Positions 1 to 8,934 of a stretch of DNA of 64,000 nucleotides are shown here, one piece after another. The notes below the pieces were generated by a model that searched no databases, was not told the DNA's origin, and was given only the letters and a program-made list of their open reading frames with translations. Made by a program: the position numbers and the translations under genes. Source of the stretch: Calditrichia bacterium (GTDB lineage Bacteria > Calditrichota > Calditrichia > Calditrichales > J004); assembly GCA_020635035.1 (NCBI GenBank), contig JACKAO010000007.1, positions 1-64,000 of the forward strand, given 5' to 3'. The stretch's first letter is position 1. Every line of letters begins with the position of its first letter.

Positions 1-1
1 A

Positions 2-1204
2 CTAATTAGTATCAAAATAATTCCAGCTGGTATCGACGATAAATATTCAATTATCCCAAAATATTATGAAGCTGTAAAAATGGCTGCTGACGGAAATTTC
101 GAAATTCCTCTTAAAGTATTTACACAAATGGATAGCGTCATGTTAAAGTGGGAAGATCCGAAATTATTGATTTTACTATGCGGGGACATTATAAATGGGG
201 AATTGAATAAAGAAGCGGGAGAATATTTATTTAAAAGTCTTGATGCATCCTATGATAAACTTGGTGATTCTGATGAATTGTTTTTTTTGAACCGTGCATT
301 TGGAATTAATAGAGAATATTCAATTACTTATATATTTCGTGCAAAGTTCTATTTGAAACAAAAAAAATATGAGTTCGCTCTGGATGAACTGAATTCTGCT
401 GTTGAATTAAAACCTGAAACGTTCTTTTCCTATTTTTACAGAGCAAAGACTTATTATCTTATGGATAATTTTAATCAGGCAATTGATGATTTAAACTCAT
501 CAATAGAAATGGACTCTCATTTTGGAGAAGCTTATATGCTTCGTTCTGAAATCTTGGATCAAATAGGAAATATTGATTTATCTGTTAAAGATTTGATTAC
601 TGCAAGAATGATCGACTCAACTCTAACCAGGAGATTGGATGTAAGTGCCAGATTAAATAAGTATGGTGTATTTTATTTAGAAAATAAAGAATATCTAAAA
701 TCGGAACAGGCATTAACCGAATCTATTATTTCAGATTCACGATGGAACGAACCTTTCCTTAATCGTGGAATTGTTTTCAAAAATACTGGTGAATATAGCA
801 AAGCAATTAAAGATTTTAACAAAGCTCTAAGTTTAAAAGAGAATGCGGATGGGTTTTATAACCGTGGTCTTGTTTATAAAGAATTAAACAAAACTGAAGA
901 AGCAAAAAAGGATTTAGAAAAGGCAATTCTTCTTGACGACAAACATGAAAAAGCTTACAGGGTTTTAGGAGAATTGTATTATTATTCAACAAACTTGGAT
1001 AAAGCCATATTTTATTTTCAAAAAATAATTAGTGTTAATAAAAATAATTTATGGGCTTACTATTGGTTAGGATTAACATTTGATAAAGCTAAAAATTATA
1101 AAAAAGCAATATTGTATTATAAAGAATTTTTAGAAAAAGTGACTGAAAAAGATTATAAACAAAAAATAATAATAGAAAAAAGACTAAAAATGCTAAAGTC
1201 ATAA
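2..1204 (+). CDS. TPR-repeat protein, 5'-truncated by window edge
   Basis: The frame is open to the left edge: codons upstream of the first ATG (position 80) read without a stop, so the true start lies outside the window. The visible product is built of tetratricopeptide repeats. At least seven helix pairs have the usual A/Y/G/A/A/P spacing, for example EFALDELNSAVELKP and SKAIKDFNKALSLKE. TPR proteins are protein-binding scaffolds, and the partner is unknown. It is the first of several plus-strand genes separated by attC-like gaps, so it may be a gene cassette. The TPR fold is certain; the role is not. Confidence 0.8.
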   Translation, partial: LISIKIIPAGIDDKYSIIPKYYEAVKMAADGNFEIPLKVFTQMDSVMLKWEDPKLLILLCGDIINGELNKEAGEYLFKSLDASYDKLGDSDELFFLNRAFGINREYSITYIFRAKFYLKQKKYEFALDELNSAVELKPETFFSYFYRAKTYYLMDNFNQAIDDLNSSIEMDSHFGEAYMLRSEILDQIGNIDLSVKDLITARMIDSTLTRRLDVSARLNKYGVFYLENKEYLKSEQALTESIISDSRWNEPFLNRGIVFKNTGEYSKAIKDFNKALSLKENADGFYNRGLVYKELNKTEEAKKDLEKAILLDDKHEKAYRVLGELYYYSTNLDKAIFYFQKIISVNKNNLWAYYWLGLTFDKAKNYKKAILYYKEFLEKVTEKDYKQKIIIEKRLKMLKS

Positions 1205-1221
1205 AAACTATGGCTAAAGTT

Positions 1222-1296
1222 ACTTAACCATAATTTTACACCTAAAAGTTTTGGTCAACTGGTTCAATGTAAAATCCGGCTGGCACTATGTTAGTT
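1222..1296 (+). repeat. attC-like recombination site 1 (putative)
   Basis: A 75-bp intergenic segment is bounded by ACTTAAC (1222-1228, fits the R'' consensus RYYYAAC) and GTTAGTT (1290-1296, resembles R' GTTRRRY). Its ends can pair TAAC(C)ATA with TATGTTA and ATTTTACA with TGTAAAAT, with an extra-helical stretch between the two pairings as in integron attC sites. The next gene starts 23 bp after the right box. This is sequence inspection only. Confidence 0.4.
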
Positions 1297-1318
1297 TAAA
1301 TAAACCTAAAGGTATTTT

Positions 1319-2371
1319 ATGAACTATTTAAGAGTATTTTTCTTAATGTCATTATTTCTATTATATAGCTGTTCTTCACCCACCGACAATAGTAAATCAA
1401 ACAACAAACAATTAATTCTTTTTGAGATGGCTTCTGAAAAAGATGGAAATTATCAATTATACACTATTGATATTGATGGAAAAAATTTAAAACAACTAAC
1501 AAATTTATCGAACCCGTGCATAAATCCAGTTTGGTCAAAAGATGGAAAGTTTATTGCATTTGCATCCAAAGATTTAATTGAAGAAAGCACAACTGTTTTA
1601 AGAAATTCATATTTTATTATGGATAAGGATGGCCACAATATTAAACAAGTTAGTAGAAGTACTGAATGGCATGGGGTTTATGATTATCCCTCTTGGGGTA
1701 TAAATAATGATCTGGTTTACTACTATGCAGGAAATTTATATCATTACTCTATGGAGATTGATTCAAGTATAATTATTTTAGATGGAATGGCAGAATTCCC
1801 CGCTGTTTCAAATTTTGGTGACAAAATTGCTTTTTCAAGATTTTCAGGATTTCAAAATTTATGTATAGTTGATTTTAATGGTAGTAATTTGAAAGTATTA
1901 ACTGAGGGTGAAACAATTGATGCACTTTTCCCAAAATGGTCGTACGATGATAAATATATATGTTTAAAGGATCGAACGGCAGGCTATAGGATATTTATAA
2001 TTGATACGACGGGCCAAATAATTTGGAACAAAACAAATGAGAATACCGGTTTTTTTGCCTGGTCAAATGCCGAGCATAAAATAGTATTTATTGACGATCC
2101 CAATAATGTAAATGATATTTATATGTTTGATGTAAATTCATCTACCATTCTGAATTTATCTAAATCTTCAGAAGGAATTCATCCAGTACCGGATATTGAT
2201 AGTAATATGCCATCAATTGATTGGTCCTTTGATGATAAGTATGTCTTGTATCATTCAAAGAATCCTCAAAACGGGAATACATTCTTAGTGGTGCTGGATA
2301 TAGAAAGCAATAAATCCAATTCAATTAAATTAAATGGTTACATTCGACACTCAGTTTTTAAACCAAACTAA
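1319..2371 (+). CDS. Lipoprotein with TolB/PD40-type beta-propeller repeats
   Basis: The N-terminus is a lipoprotein signal peptide: a hydrophobic stretch ending in LLYSC, with the acylated Cys near residue 18, followed by a polar linker. The rest contains WD40-like PD40 motifs, for example DIDGKNLKQLTN followed by PVWSKDGKFIAFAS, repeated several times. This is the pattern of TolB-like six-bladed propellers that bind peptides or surface ligands. It is probably anchored in the outer membrane or periplasm. No catalytic residues are evident. It lies between two attC-like gaps and has no obvious promoter of its own. Confidence 0.75.
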   Translation: MNYLRVFFLMSLFLLYSCSSPTDNSKSNNKQLILFEMASEKDGNYQLYTIDIDGKNLKQLTNLSNPCINPVWSKDGKFIAFASKDLIEESTTVLRNSYFIMDKDGHNIKQVSRSTEWHGVYDYPSWGINNDLVYYYAGNLYHYSMEIDSSIIILDGMAEFPAVSNFGDKIAFSRFSGFQNLCIVDFNGSNLKVLTEGETIDALFPKWSYDDKYICLKDRTAGYRIFIIDTTGQIIWNKTNENTGFFAWSNAEHKIVFIDDPNNVNDIYMFDVNSSTILNLSKSSEGIHPVPDIDSNMPSIDWSFDDKYVLYHSKNPQNGNTFLVVLDIESNKSNSIKLNGYIRHSVFKPN

Positions 2372-2384
2372 TGGCTAATCCATC

Positions 2385-2467
2385 AATTAACGATGAAAAA
2401 AGGCTAAGACGGTGACCTGGCATTAAGTAGTTATTTATGCCTTTGCCGGTTATCTTCACCGTTATAA
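2385..2467 (+). repeat. attC-like recombination site 2 (putative)
   Basis: An 83-bp gap has left box AATTAAC and right box GTTATAA. The outer arms TAACGATGAA and TTCACCGTTA pair at 9 of 10 positions. Inside, GGCAT (2419-2423) pairs with ATGCC (2437-2441). The next gene starts 11 bp after the right box. The length and imperfect long-hairpin architecture fit attC; the boxes deviate from consensus. Confidence 0.4.
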
Positions 2468-2478
2468 CTTTTTATCTT

Positions 2479-3378
2479 ATGAAAAATATCTTAGACAAAA
2501 TAACTTTTACATTAGTAGTCTATTTTTTAGTATCATGTGTAACAACAGCAAAGGTCCAAAGAGCATCAGTTGTAGGATCACCAAGACTCTCAGTTGTAAA
2601 AATTACTAACCAAAATACACCAAATCGTTTTCATTTTAATCTTCAATATTCGCAAGCTTTTGATGATTCTATTAAAATGAATGTAGGTGGACATACAAAA
2701 GTAAATGAAAGTGGAATATTTGAAGTTCAACCTGTACCAGGGGAAGAATATTTTTATTCAGATCCCAAAGTTAACAGATATAATTTTAAAGCTAAAAATA
2801 TATTCTGGAAAATCCCGCAAAGTCATTTTCTCTTTGAAGCTGAAAAGACATTTGATAATCTTTCTTTAGGCATAGGATTCAATATTTCAACTGGCAATTA
2901 TTCAAAATTTTATAGTAATAATTTTAGAATAGGTGTTTTTGAAAATCACGAATTATTCGGATGGCGAATAGACCTGCTTATTCACCGCAATCAACTTTTA
3001 TATGACATTGACTATATTACATATTTATCTGATTATCAGAAGCTTGAAAGAGTAATTTTCCATTCAGCAACGGAAAACAAGACAGAATGGAATCATGAGC
3101 TATCTTTTTCAATAAACACATCTAAATCAGATTGGTTATTAAATTATTTTTTTACTTTAAATTTTGGTAACCAGGGTTTATATAATTTATTAGATGAAGA
3201 AGGTGATCTTTCAGGCCTAGAATATCAGGATCAATTCAGAAATGTTCTATTCGGAGTTTATAAACAGATAGACGAAAAACACCGAATAATTCTGGGACTA
3301 AGAATAAACTCACATCATGAGATTGGAAATGAAGTAATAATACCAGGTTTTATTTTACAATATGATTTTTCAATCTAA
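2479..3378 (+). CDS. Putative lipoprotein, outer-membrane-associated, unknown function
   Basis: I start the gene at ATG 2479 because it yields a clean signal peptide (MKNILDKITFTLVVYFLVSC) with lipobox LVSC. The upstream in-frame ATG at 2437 lies inside the attC-like repeat. The 299-residue mature region alternates aromatic and polar residues (FHFNLQYSQAF, NYFFTLNFGNQGLYN, HRIILGLRINSHHEIG), suggesting a beta-barrel or beta-rich outer-membrane protein. I do not recognise a family. It is likely a cassette gene, given attC-like sites on both sides. Confidence 0.65.
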   Translation: MKNILDKITFTLVVYFLVSCVTTAKVQRASVVGSPRLSVVKITNQNTPNRFHFNLQYSQAFDDSIKMNVGGHTKVNESGIFEVQPVPGEEYFYSDPKVNRYNFKAKNIFWKIPQSHFLFEAEKTFDNLSLGIGFNISTGNYSKFYSNNFRIGVFENHELFGWRIDLLIHRNQLLYDIDYITYLSDYQKLERVIFHSATENKTEWNHELSFSINTSKSDWLLNYFFTLNFGNQGLYNLLDEEGDLSGLEYQDQFRNVLFGVYKQIDEKHRIILGLRINSHHEIGNEVIIPGFILQYDFSI

Positions 3379-3395
3379 ATTAATGATAACAAATC

Positions 3396-3476
3396 ACTCA
3401 ACCGGGCGCATACGCAGGGGCACGTTTGGGCGTGTGAAAGTTGCTAGTCGCTTGCGTGGGAAGTCCTGCGTTGAAT
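3396..3476 (+). repeat. attC-like recombination site 3 (putative)
   Basis: This is the best of the three sites. It is 81 bp long, with left box ACTCAAC (perfect RYYYAAC), right box GTTGAAT (perfect GTTRRRY), and boxes that are inverted repeats with one mismatch. An inner hairpin CACG-TTTGGG-CGTG is present, and GC-rich bulged arms stand out from the AT-rich surroundings. The next ATG is 11 bp after the right box, as in integron cassettes. Confidence 0.5.
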
Positions 3477-3487
3477 GGAGATAAAAA

Positions 3488-4003
3488 ATGAAAATACTAA
3501 ATTTAATTTTTATTCTTTTTACTGTTTCGGTTTTAAACCATTGCAGTTCGGGTGTTGACGAAGGACTATTTGAATGTAACCCTGAAAATAATACAATAAA
3601 TTTTATATTTAAATACGGCGTTACTTCTAAAAATATTTTAAATACAAATGATTGTTCATATCAAAAAGACCTAGTCCAAGATCCGCCTGTAACTACAAAT
3701 TTAAAGCTAACAACTGAAGAACTAGACTCGATTTTTTCTAAAATGCTGTCAATAGACTTTATTAATTATCCGGATACCTTTTATGTAATTCGTGATCCTG
3801 CTGTTGAAATAACTCCTTCAATAAAGTATTATTATTTAGTTGAATCTGATACAATTAACAAAGAATTGTATTGGAATGATTCAGTAACTGACGCAGATAC
3901 TTTAGCAGATAAATTGCGTTATTTAAATAATTATATAATCGAAATAATTGAGTCAAAAAAGGAATATAAAGAATTACCCGAACCGAGTGGCGGTTATGAT
4001 TGA
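3488..4003 (+). CDS. Small lipoprotein, unknown function
   Basis: The 171-aa product starts with MKILNLIFILFTVSVLNHC, a type II signal peptide with the acylated Cys at residue 19. The mature part has two more cysteines (CNPENNT and NDCSYQK) that could form a disulfide, and it resembles no family I know. The start is supported by the short purine-rich leader GGAGATAAAA directly after the attC-like site. No attC-like site follows; a gene fragment adjoins it instead, so the array order is broken here. Confidence 0.6.
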   Translation: MKILNLIFILFTVSVLNHCSSGVDEGLFECNPENNTINFIFKYGVTSKNILNTNDCSYQKDLVQDPPVTTNLKLTTEELDSIFSKMLSIDFINYPDTFYVIRDPAVEITPSIKYYYLVESDTINKELYWNDSVTDADTLADKLRYLNNYIIEIIESKKEYKELPEPSGGYD

Positions 4004-4031
4004 GATATGCAGTTATATCGATACATGTAAA

Positions 4032-4223
4032 ATGGGAGACATTATAGCTGTGGCACATGGCTTTCAGGTAATGCATTTTAACGGTTTGGATTGGCATAAT
4101 TTTGGGCCTGAGTTAAATCAGATTAATAGTTTTACCTGGAGTGTTTTTTTGTTCGACAATACCATCTTTTTAGTTGGCAACGAAGGGCAAACAAAAGCTT
4201 ATATTTTTATAGGCAGACGATAA
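4032..4223 (+). pseudogene. C-terminal fragment of a beta-propeller-like protein
   Basis: The frame encodes IIAVAHGFQVMHFNGLDW, then FLFDNTIFLVGNEG and a terminal YIFIGRR. This resembles the last blades of Kelch/YCF48-type propeller proteins that end in an IxGRR motif. Only about 63 residues are present, with no signal peptide, no ribosome-binding site and no upstream propeller blades. I read it as a remnant of a larger gene. A functional tiny ORF cannot be excluded. Confidence 0.4.
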
Positions 4224-4318
4224 AATTTTCACTCCATAGCTGATGTCGGATTCTTGGAGTAAATTGGATCTTATGCGTTTGTTCCGGTAAATAAATACCT
4301 GTGATAAAGGAAGTTCTT

Positions 4319-5071
4319 ATGAAATACACAAAATGGATTTCAGTCAATAAAAGTTTAACATATATTATTTTATCGATTACACTCATAATATCAGTTCTAC
4401 CGGCTATATCAAATAGTAAAACCAGCATTTCTGATTCTCATATCCCTGATTCGGTGGTACTTACATTTTGGGGAAGTTTTGCCTTAATCTTGGGAAAAGT
4501 TTTTATTTATGATCCATACTTTGCTTCCACGGAGGATGAGAGTGAGCCCAACTTATCAGAAAATTCATCATCCTATAATGCAATGATCTATATATTAGAT
4601 GCAGATCAGTTAGCTGCATATCATAATCTTAATAGTGAGCAAGAAAGGGTTCAGTTTATTGAACACTTTTGGAATAATCTGTCAGAAAAATATGAACAAA
4701 CTGAACTTTACAACGAATTCATTAGTCGAGTTGCATACTCTGATAGTGCCTTTGCCTTGCCTTACAGAGCTGGTTGGCAAACGGATCGCGGAAGAATTAA
4801 TATTCTTCATGGGAATCCGGATGAAATCTCCTATTTAAATTTTGCGGATAGTCCCTATTTAAACTCGGGAAGTAATACAACATATGTAGATATGGAAATA
4901 TGGTATTATGATATTGCCAAAGGCTCGAATAAAATACCTGTTACACTACAACAATATGATACCGGCAGAAAGTTTTTTGTGTTCTGTAAAATGCAGGGGA
5001 ATAATGACTTTGATCAGATTTTCTCGTCAGAAGTAGGGGAGAATATTGATCCAGGCTTATATGCACATTAA
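4319..5071 (+). CDS. GWxTD-domain protein
   Basis: The 250-aa product has an N-terminal membrane segment (about residues 11-27). The C-terminal domain contains FIEHFWNNL, then FISRVAYSDSAF, then AGWQTDRGRINILHG and EIWYYD. These are the hallmarks of the GWxTD domain, common in Calditrichota, Acidobacteria, Ignavibacteria and relatives but of unknown biochemical role. ATG 4319 is preferred over GTG 4301 because AAAGGAAG sits about 7 bp upstream of it. The protein probably sits in the envelope. It is shorter than usual GWxTD proteins, which carry a long C-terminal region. Confidence 0.75.
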   Translation: MKYTKWISVNKSLTYIILSITLIISVLPAISNSKTSISDSHIPDSVVLTFWGSFALILGKVFIYDPYFASTEDESEPNLSENSSSYNAMIYILDADQLAAYHNLNSEQERVQFIEHFWNNLSEKYEQTELYNEFISRVAYSDSAFALPYRAGWQTDRGRINILHGNPDEISYLNFADSPYLNSGSNTTYVDMEIWYYDIAKGSNKIPVTLQQYDTGRKFFVFCKMQGNNDFDQIFSSEVGENIDPGLYAH

Positions 5072-5473
5072 AGTGTAATACAAACCTTGTACTCTGGCTA
5101 ATTTTCCTTATGGTCGATTTGTTTAAGCCAGGGACAATTTGAATATATGTATTATGAATAGAGATAAGAGTGGCAATAAACTATTGCTTGATACAAATAA
5201 ATATATTAAACATTTATTAGTCCGGGTTTAAATTTGCTTTGACAACAGGTCATAAAGAAGGCAAAACTTGCTATAATCATGATCTGCACGTATGAGAATA
5301 CTGCATTTGATCCTAATCAAGGTATAAAACAGGATGCTTCCTGCATATTTATCCTTTCAAGTGTCTTCTGTTTTTATATTTGGAGAATGGTGAAATCTGA
5401 GAACAAAACTAAATTATCATAATCTTTAAAAAAAGAATTATATTTGTTGAAGTTTCTTTATTGAGAGAATAAA
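5072..5473. other. 400-bp non-coding stretch
   Basis: No ORF with a ribosome-binding site, no tRNA and no convincing terminator or promoter is visible. A TTGACA and a TATAAT occur around 5239-5275 but are about 27 bp apart, too far for a sigma-70 promoter. The stretch may be decayed gene remnants. Confidence 0.4.
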
Positions 5474-5815
5474 GTGGATCATTCAATTCCAAAATCTATT
5501 AGAAGAAAATTACGAGAATTTTCAACAGAAGCATATGAACGAGAATTAAAAATTCACCTTAAAAAATTAAATCTGTTGTTTAAAGATTGGGAAGGTAATA
5601 AGATTAGTAGTGGTGAATTGAATCATAGGATTTATGAATATAATCAGGGTGTTTCCAAAAAGTTATTTGCAAAGTATAATACTTTAGATGCGGATGTGTT
5701 AGTTGGCTTTGCAGTGGCAAATGGAGTTCTTGTTGAAGAGGAAATCCCTGCTGATTTATATCCGTTCATTGAGAGAAGTATAAAACTATCTCAAGCACTA
5801 AAGGAAGAAGAATAG
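5474..5815 (+). CDS. Conserved-looking hypothetical protein, 113 aa
   Basis: A charged, mostly alpha-helical soluble protein with a GTG start (5474), preceded by GAGAGAATAAA. The N-terminus is basic (IPKSIRRKLREF) and the C-terminus acidic (ALKEEE). There are no cysteines, no signal peptide and no membrane segment. I do not recognise the family. It is 37 bp upstream of the TPR lipoprotein gene and may be cotranscribed with it. Confidence 0.55.
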   Translation: MDHSIPKSIRRKLREFSTEAYERELKIHLKKLNLLFKDWEGNKISSGELNHRIYEYNQGVSKKLFAKYNTLDADVLVGFAVANGVLVEEEIPADLYPFIERSIKLSQALKEEE

Positions 5816-5852
5816 TCGTTATGTTTCTTTAATGCAATAGAAGGAGTTTGAG

Positions 5853-6941
5853 TTGAAATGTAAAGTATGTTTAGTTTTGTTTTTATTCATGATAACGAGC
5901 TGTTCTGCAGGATTAAATCTTGTTACCCCGTCAATTGAGCCCCAACAGACAGATCAATCCCAATCGGATCTTATTAAAAAAGGAATAAGCTTACACGATC
6001 AAGGTAAATACGATAATGCAATAGAAAAATACAAACAAGCCTTAAAATTAAATCCACAAAATGTCTGGGCTCTTTATGAAATGGCATATAGCTATTCAAC
6101 TTTAGGTGATTATAATAAAAGTATAGAAGCTTGTTCTGAAGGTATAAAATATAAATCGCCATATTTACCGTCTTTGTATGTTCAGATGGGTACTTCATAT
6201 GACAATATAAATGAACCACAAAAAGCTGTAAGTGTCTATAAAAAGGGAATTGAATTATATCCTGAAAATTATTTACTACATTTTAATTTGGGAATAACTT
6301 ATCTAAACAGTAAAAATGTAAAAGAAGCAAAAAATTATTTTAAAAAATCTGTTGTTTTAAAACCTGAACATGCAAGCAGTAATATCGCTCTTGCGGAGAT
6401 TTATTTTAATGAAAATTATAAGATACCATCGCTCTTAGCATATTTTAGGTTTTTAATTTTAGAACCAGTTTCACAAAGATGTTCAAGTGCAATTGAGAAT
6501 ATCCAGGTACTAATGGCTTCCGGGGTTCAAGCGAAAGATGAAAGTCATAAGGAAATTAACCTTTTTGTCCCATCAGATGAACCGATTGATGATGGAGATT
6601 TTGGAGCAATAAATTTGGGTTTAACGATGTCTCGAGCTTTGAGATATACAGAAGAGTCAGATGGTAAGAGTGAATTAGAGTTACTAAAAAGTGAAATTGA
6701 AAGTATGTTCCAAATTATGTATGAACTTAGTGAGAATGAAAATCATGAAGGATTTGTTTGGAAATATTATGCTCCATATTTCATTGAATTAAAACAAAAA
6801 GGTTTTATTGATCCATTTGTAAACCATATTTTTAGTGCTTCAGATCTGCCTGAAATAAAAAATTGGATGGAAACAAATGAAGATAAATATAGAGAGTTTT
6901 TAGATTGGTCGAGGATGTTTAAATTTGATGGTCACTTATAA
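5853..6941 (+). CDS. TPR-repeat lipoprotein
   Basis: TTG start (5853) with AAGGAG at 5841-5846. The signal peptide ends in MITSC, so the product is a lipoprotein. Residues about 40-190 are four or five TPRs (for example DNAIEKYKQALKLNPQN). The C-terminal half (about residues 200-362) is helical and acidic with no family I recognise. It is probably a periplasmic or outer-membrane scaffold. The nearest downstream gene is on the opposite strand, so it ends this transcription unit. Confidence 0.7.
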   Translation: MKCKVCLVLFLFMITSCSAGLNLVTPSIEPQQTDQSQSDLIKKGISLHDQGKYDNAIEKYKQALKLNPQNVWALYEMAYSYSTLGDYNKSIEACSEGIKYKSPYLPSLYVQMGTSYDNINEPQKAVSVYKKGIELYPENYLLHFNLGITYLNSKNVKEAKNYFKKSVVLKPEHASSNIALAEIYFNENYKIPSLLAYFRFLILEPVSQRCSSAIENIQVLMASGVQAKDESHKEINLFVPSDEPIDDGDFGAINLGLTMSRALRYTEESDGKSELELLKSEIESMFQIMYELSENENHEGFVWKYYAPYFIELKQKGFIDPFVNHIFSASDLPEIKNWMETNEDKYREFLDWSRMFKFDGHL

Positions 6942-7411
6942 TTTTTTCTTCAAAATAACAATTTAGAAATACCGATATCCTTCATATATAGATCACATTG
7001 TACTGTAATGCATAATTATCATTAAATGAATAGTAGATTAAAAAGACCATATAAATACATTGCGCGACGAGGAGTTGAGTGTTCATGCTTAATCTTGATG
7101 AGAAAATGTCAGTGTTTTTTGCGGTGCCTATATAGAATGAAAAGCTTACCTGGTGGGTTCGTAATGCTGATGTTGCTTCTATTCTGAAACATATCGATCA
7201 ATATCAAAAAAAGAACCAACAATTAACCCTGTTCTGATATTAAAATGTCAAACGAATCTTGAAATAGAAATTTAATTCATTCGTTTATACAGATATGCTG
7301 GTAAGTCGATATAGTAGAAGATTTAACATCAAATCTATACCGACCCAGCCAGCAACGAGCTAACCTTTCATTTACTTGTATCTTCTAATCCTACTTTGAT
7401 TTTATAGACTT
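6942..7411. other. 470-bp gap near the presumed left edge of the element
   Basis: It contains only short broken frames, for example one beginning at ATG 7085 after GAGGAG and stopping after 16 codons. An imperfect inverted repeat lies at 7297-7314 and 7335-7353 (GCTGG..GTCGATATAG against CTATACCGAC..CCAGC). No copy of the tRNA-Leu 3' end was found here by eye, so it is not shown to be attL. Confidence 0.4.
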
Positions 7412-7669
7412 TTAGCTATATTCCTTAGATTCTGGAGTAGAAGAAAATTTAGCATGAGTAATAAAACCTTCAAAAAAACTATGATTACACACAGCTACCT
7501 TTAATTCATTGAGTCTATTAACAAAAAAAATGAACATTTCTTTGTCAAAATCTTCATTCAGGATTTGCATATCATCTATCATTTCCAGAATTGTAGACTT
7601 AATCAAAGCATAAAAGTCGTCATTCTTAGCAAAAAGTTTTTGTTTTACCATTTCTGAATCTTGATCCAT
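7412..7669 (-). CDS. Small hypothetical element protein, 85 aa
   Basis: The start at 7669 (MDQDSEMVKQKLF) is chosen because AAAGGAG lies 7 bp upstream of it; an in-frame ATG 48 bp further up has no such site. The product is acidic and alpha-helical (IKSTILEMIDDMQILNEDFDKEMF) with one cysteine and no signal peptide. Family not recognised. It is the leftmost of four small minus-strand genes that look like an element accessory cluster. Confidence 0.5.
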   Translation of the reverse strand: MDQDSEMVKQKLFAKNDDFYALIKSTILEMIDDMQILNEDFDKEMFIFFVNRLNELKVAVCNHSFFEGFITHAKFSSTPESKEYS

Positions 7670-7812
7670 CTTGTAACTCCTTTTAGTTAATAATTTTTGT
7701 TGTTTGTTTTCTTTCATTTTTCTGCATGCTTTTCATATTATTCGTTACACGATCCGTTTTATCCAGCAGAATGTCAATTAAACTAAGGTCCTTTGTCCGG
7801 ACGCTCGGTGTC

Positions 7813-7842
7813 AAAAACCGGTGACTATTATTCAGGCACCGG
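7813..7842 (-). terminator. Rho-independent terminator
   Basis: Read on the minus strand, CCGGTG pairs with CACCGG across a 13-nt loop and is followed by TTTTT. It lies 19 bp after the stop of the 91-aa gene at 7861-8136, which it presumably terminates. Confidence 0.6.
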
Positions 7843-7860
7843 CAGATTTTATATCAGTAT

Positions 7861-8136
7861 CTAAGCGTCAAACTTTTTCAGCATCATAGAAATTGATTCA
7901 GGATCGTTAAGATTTACAAGGCAATCACTTGCTTTTTCTTCTGGATTGGCAACAAGGTTTATGCATTCCATTTCTCCAGAATGATTTTTAACATAAATCT
8001 CGACTCCAGTCAAGCTGAAATTTTCCACAATATCCATTAGTTCATAGCCTTTATCTTCTGCCCATTTATGAATTTGGCTTAAAAAGTTGAACAAAGCGGG
8101 TACTTTGTTTTGCTTGTTTGAAAAAGATGAATCCAT
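7861..8136 (-). CDS. Small hypothetical element protein, 91 aa
   Basis: The ATG at 8136 is preceded by AAAGGATTCAA, a good ribosome-binding site. The product is an acidic alpha/beta protein (WAEDKGYELMDIVENF, then GVEIYVKNHSGEMECINLV). The alternation of a helix with an edge-strand pair suggests a small globular domain, but I do not recognise it. A hairpin terminator follows its stop. Confidence 0.55.
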   Translation of the reverse strand: MDSSFSNKQNKVPALFNFLSQIHKWAEDKGYELMDIVENFSLTGVEIYVKNHSGEMECINLVANPEEKASDCLVNLNDPESISMMLKKFDA

Positions 8137-8300
8137 TTGAATCCTTTCTGTTAAATAAAAACAACGTTAAGTTTTAGTTTAGTTTCTTTTAGTTTTATTG
8201 AAATTCTAATTGCCTGAATGAGGCAATCTGTAACAGCAGGTAGCTTTAAATTCATAACATCCGATGGGACGAATTTGTTTTATTCATTTTACTTCCATAA

Positions 8301-8615
8301 TTAATTTACTATTAAAAACATTTGAGTCTTTTCACCAAGTAATGCTTTTATTTCATTTTTAGAAAGACTAAAACAGTCTTCTCTGCAATTTTCATATATC
8401 ATAAACGGAATCTGAGTATAAAATTCGTTCCTGAAGATTAGAAGTCTTTTGCGGTCTTCTGTGAAAATAGTAATGCTTGAAATTGGAATTCCTAAATCAC
8501 TTAATTCCTGCTTAAGCTTTTTAATAAAGAAATACGCTTCTTTTTCTTTATTATCCAAGAATTGCTGCTTAAAACTGTGCAAGAAGCTTTCCATTGTGTA
8601 AATGTTAGTTTTCAT
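8301..8615 (-). CDS. Small hypothetical element protein, 104 aa
   Basis: The product starts MKTNIYTMESFLHSF and continues as a helix-rich N-terminal half and a beta-rich second half (ITIFTEDRKRLLIF). The DRKRLLIFRNEF stretch could be a nucleic-acid contact, but this is speculation. It lies between two other small minus-strand genes with about 65-165 bp gaps. Family not recognised. The C-terminus (EKTQMFLIVN) is hydrophobic. Confidence 0.5.
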   Translation of the reverse strand: MKTNIYTMESFLHSFKQQFLDNKEKEAYFFIKKLKQELSDLGIPISSITIFTEDRKRLLIFRNEFYTQIPFMIYENCREDCFSLSKNEIKALLGEKTQMFLIVN

Positions 8616-8680
8616 ACTTTTTCAATATTGTTAGAAAGAGTTAATTTTGTATATATAAGTGTATAAAGAGACTGAAGGGA

Positions 8681-8926
8681 TCATTTCGCTCCTCGAAGTT
8701 CTTTACGAATATCTTCGCCCGCCAGAAAGCCTTGATTATATTCACGGCTAGTATCAATCAAGCTATCCAGATCTCTGATATCATAAGACGGATTAGTTCC
8801 ATTTATGCGTATCTGTGGCAACTTTCCATCACGAACCCATACCCAAAGGGTTTTTGGTGAAATATTCAGATATTCAGCCGCCTCTTTTGCTCTTAACAAG
8901 CGACTGTTTTTGTTCAGTTTTCCCAA
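8681..8926 (-). CDS. Excisionase-family helix-turn-helix DNA-binding protein
   Basis: The 81-aa product contains LRAKEAAEYLNISPKTLWVWVRDGKLPQIRING, the winged-helix pattern of HTH_17/MerR-like excisionases and repressors (turn at LNIS, recognition helix KTLWVWVRDG). Such proteins act as recombination directionality factors or repressors in mobile elements. The start is TTG with GGAGG 8 bp upstream. The upstream region carries the block shared with the primase operon, suggesting co-regulation, perhaps autoregulation. Confidence 0.75.
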   Translation of the reverse strand: MGKLNKNSRLLRAKEAAEYLNISPKTLWVWVRDGKLPQIRINGTNPSYDIRDLDSLIDTSREYNQGFLAGEDIRKELRGAK

Positions 8927-8934
8927 TTTTTACA

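Noticed and set aside
5239..5275. TTGACA and TATAAT pair
   Set aside because: Spacing is about 27 bp instead of about 17, and no gene follows closely.
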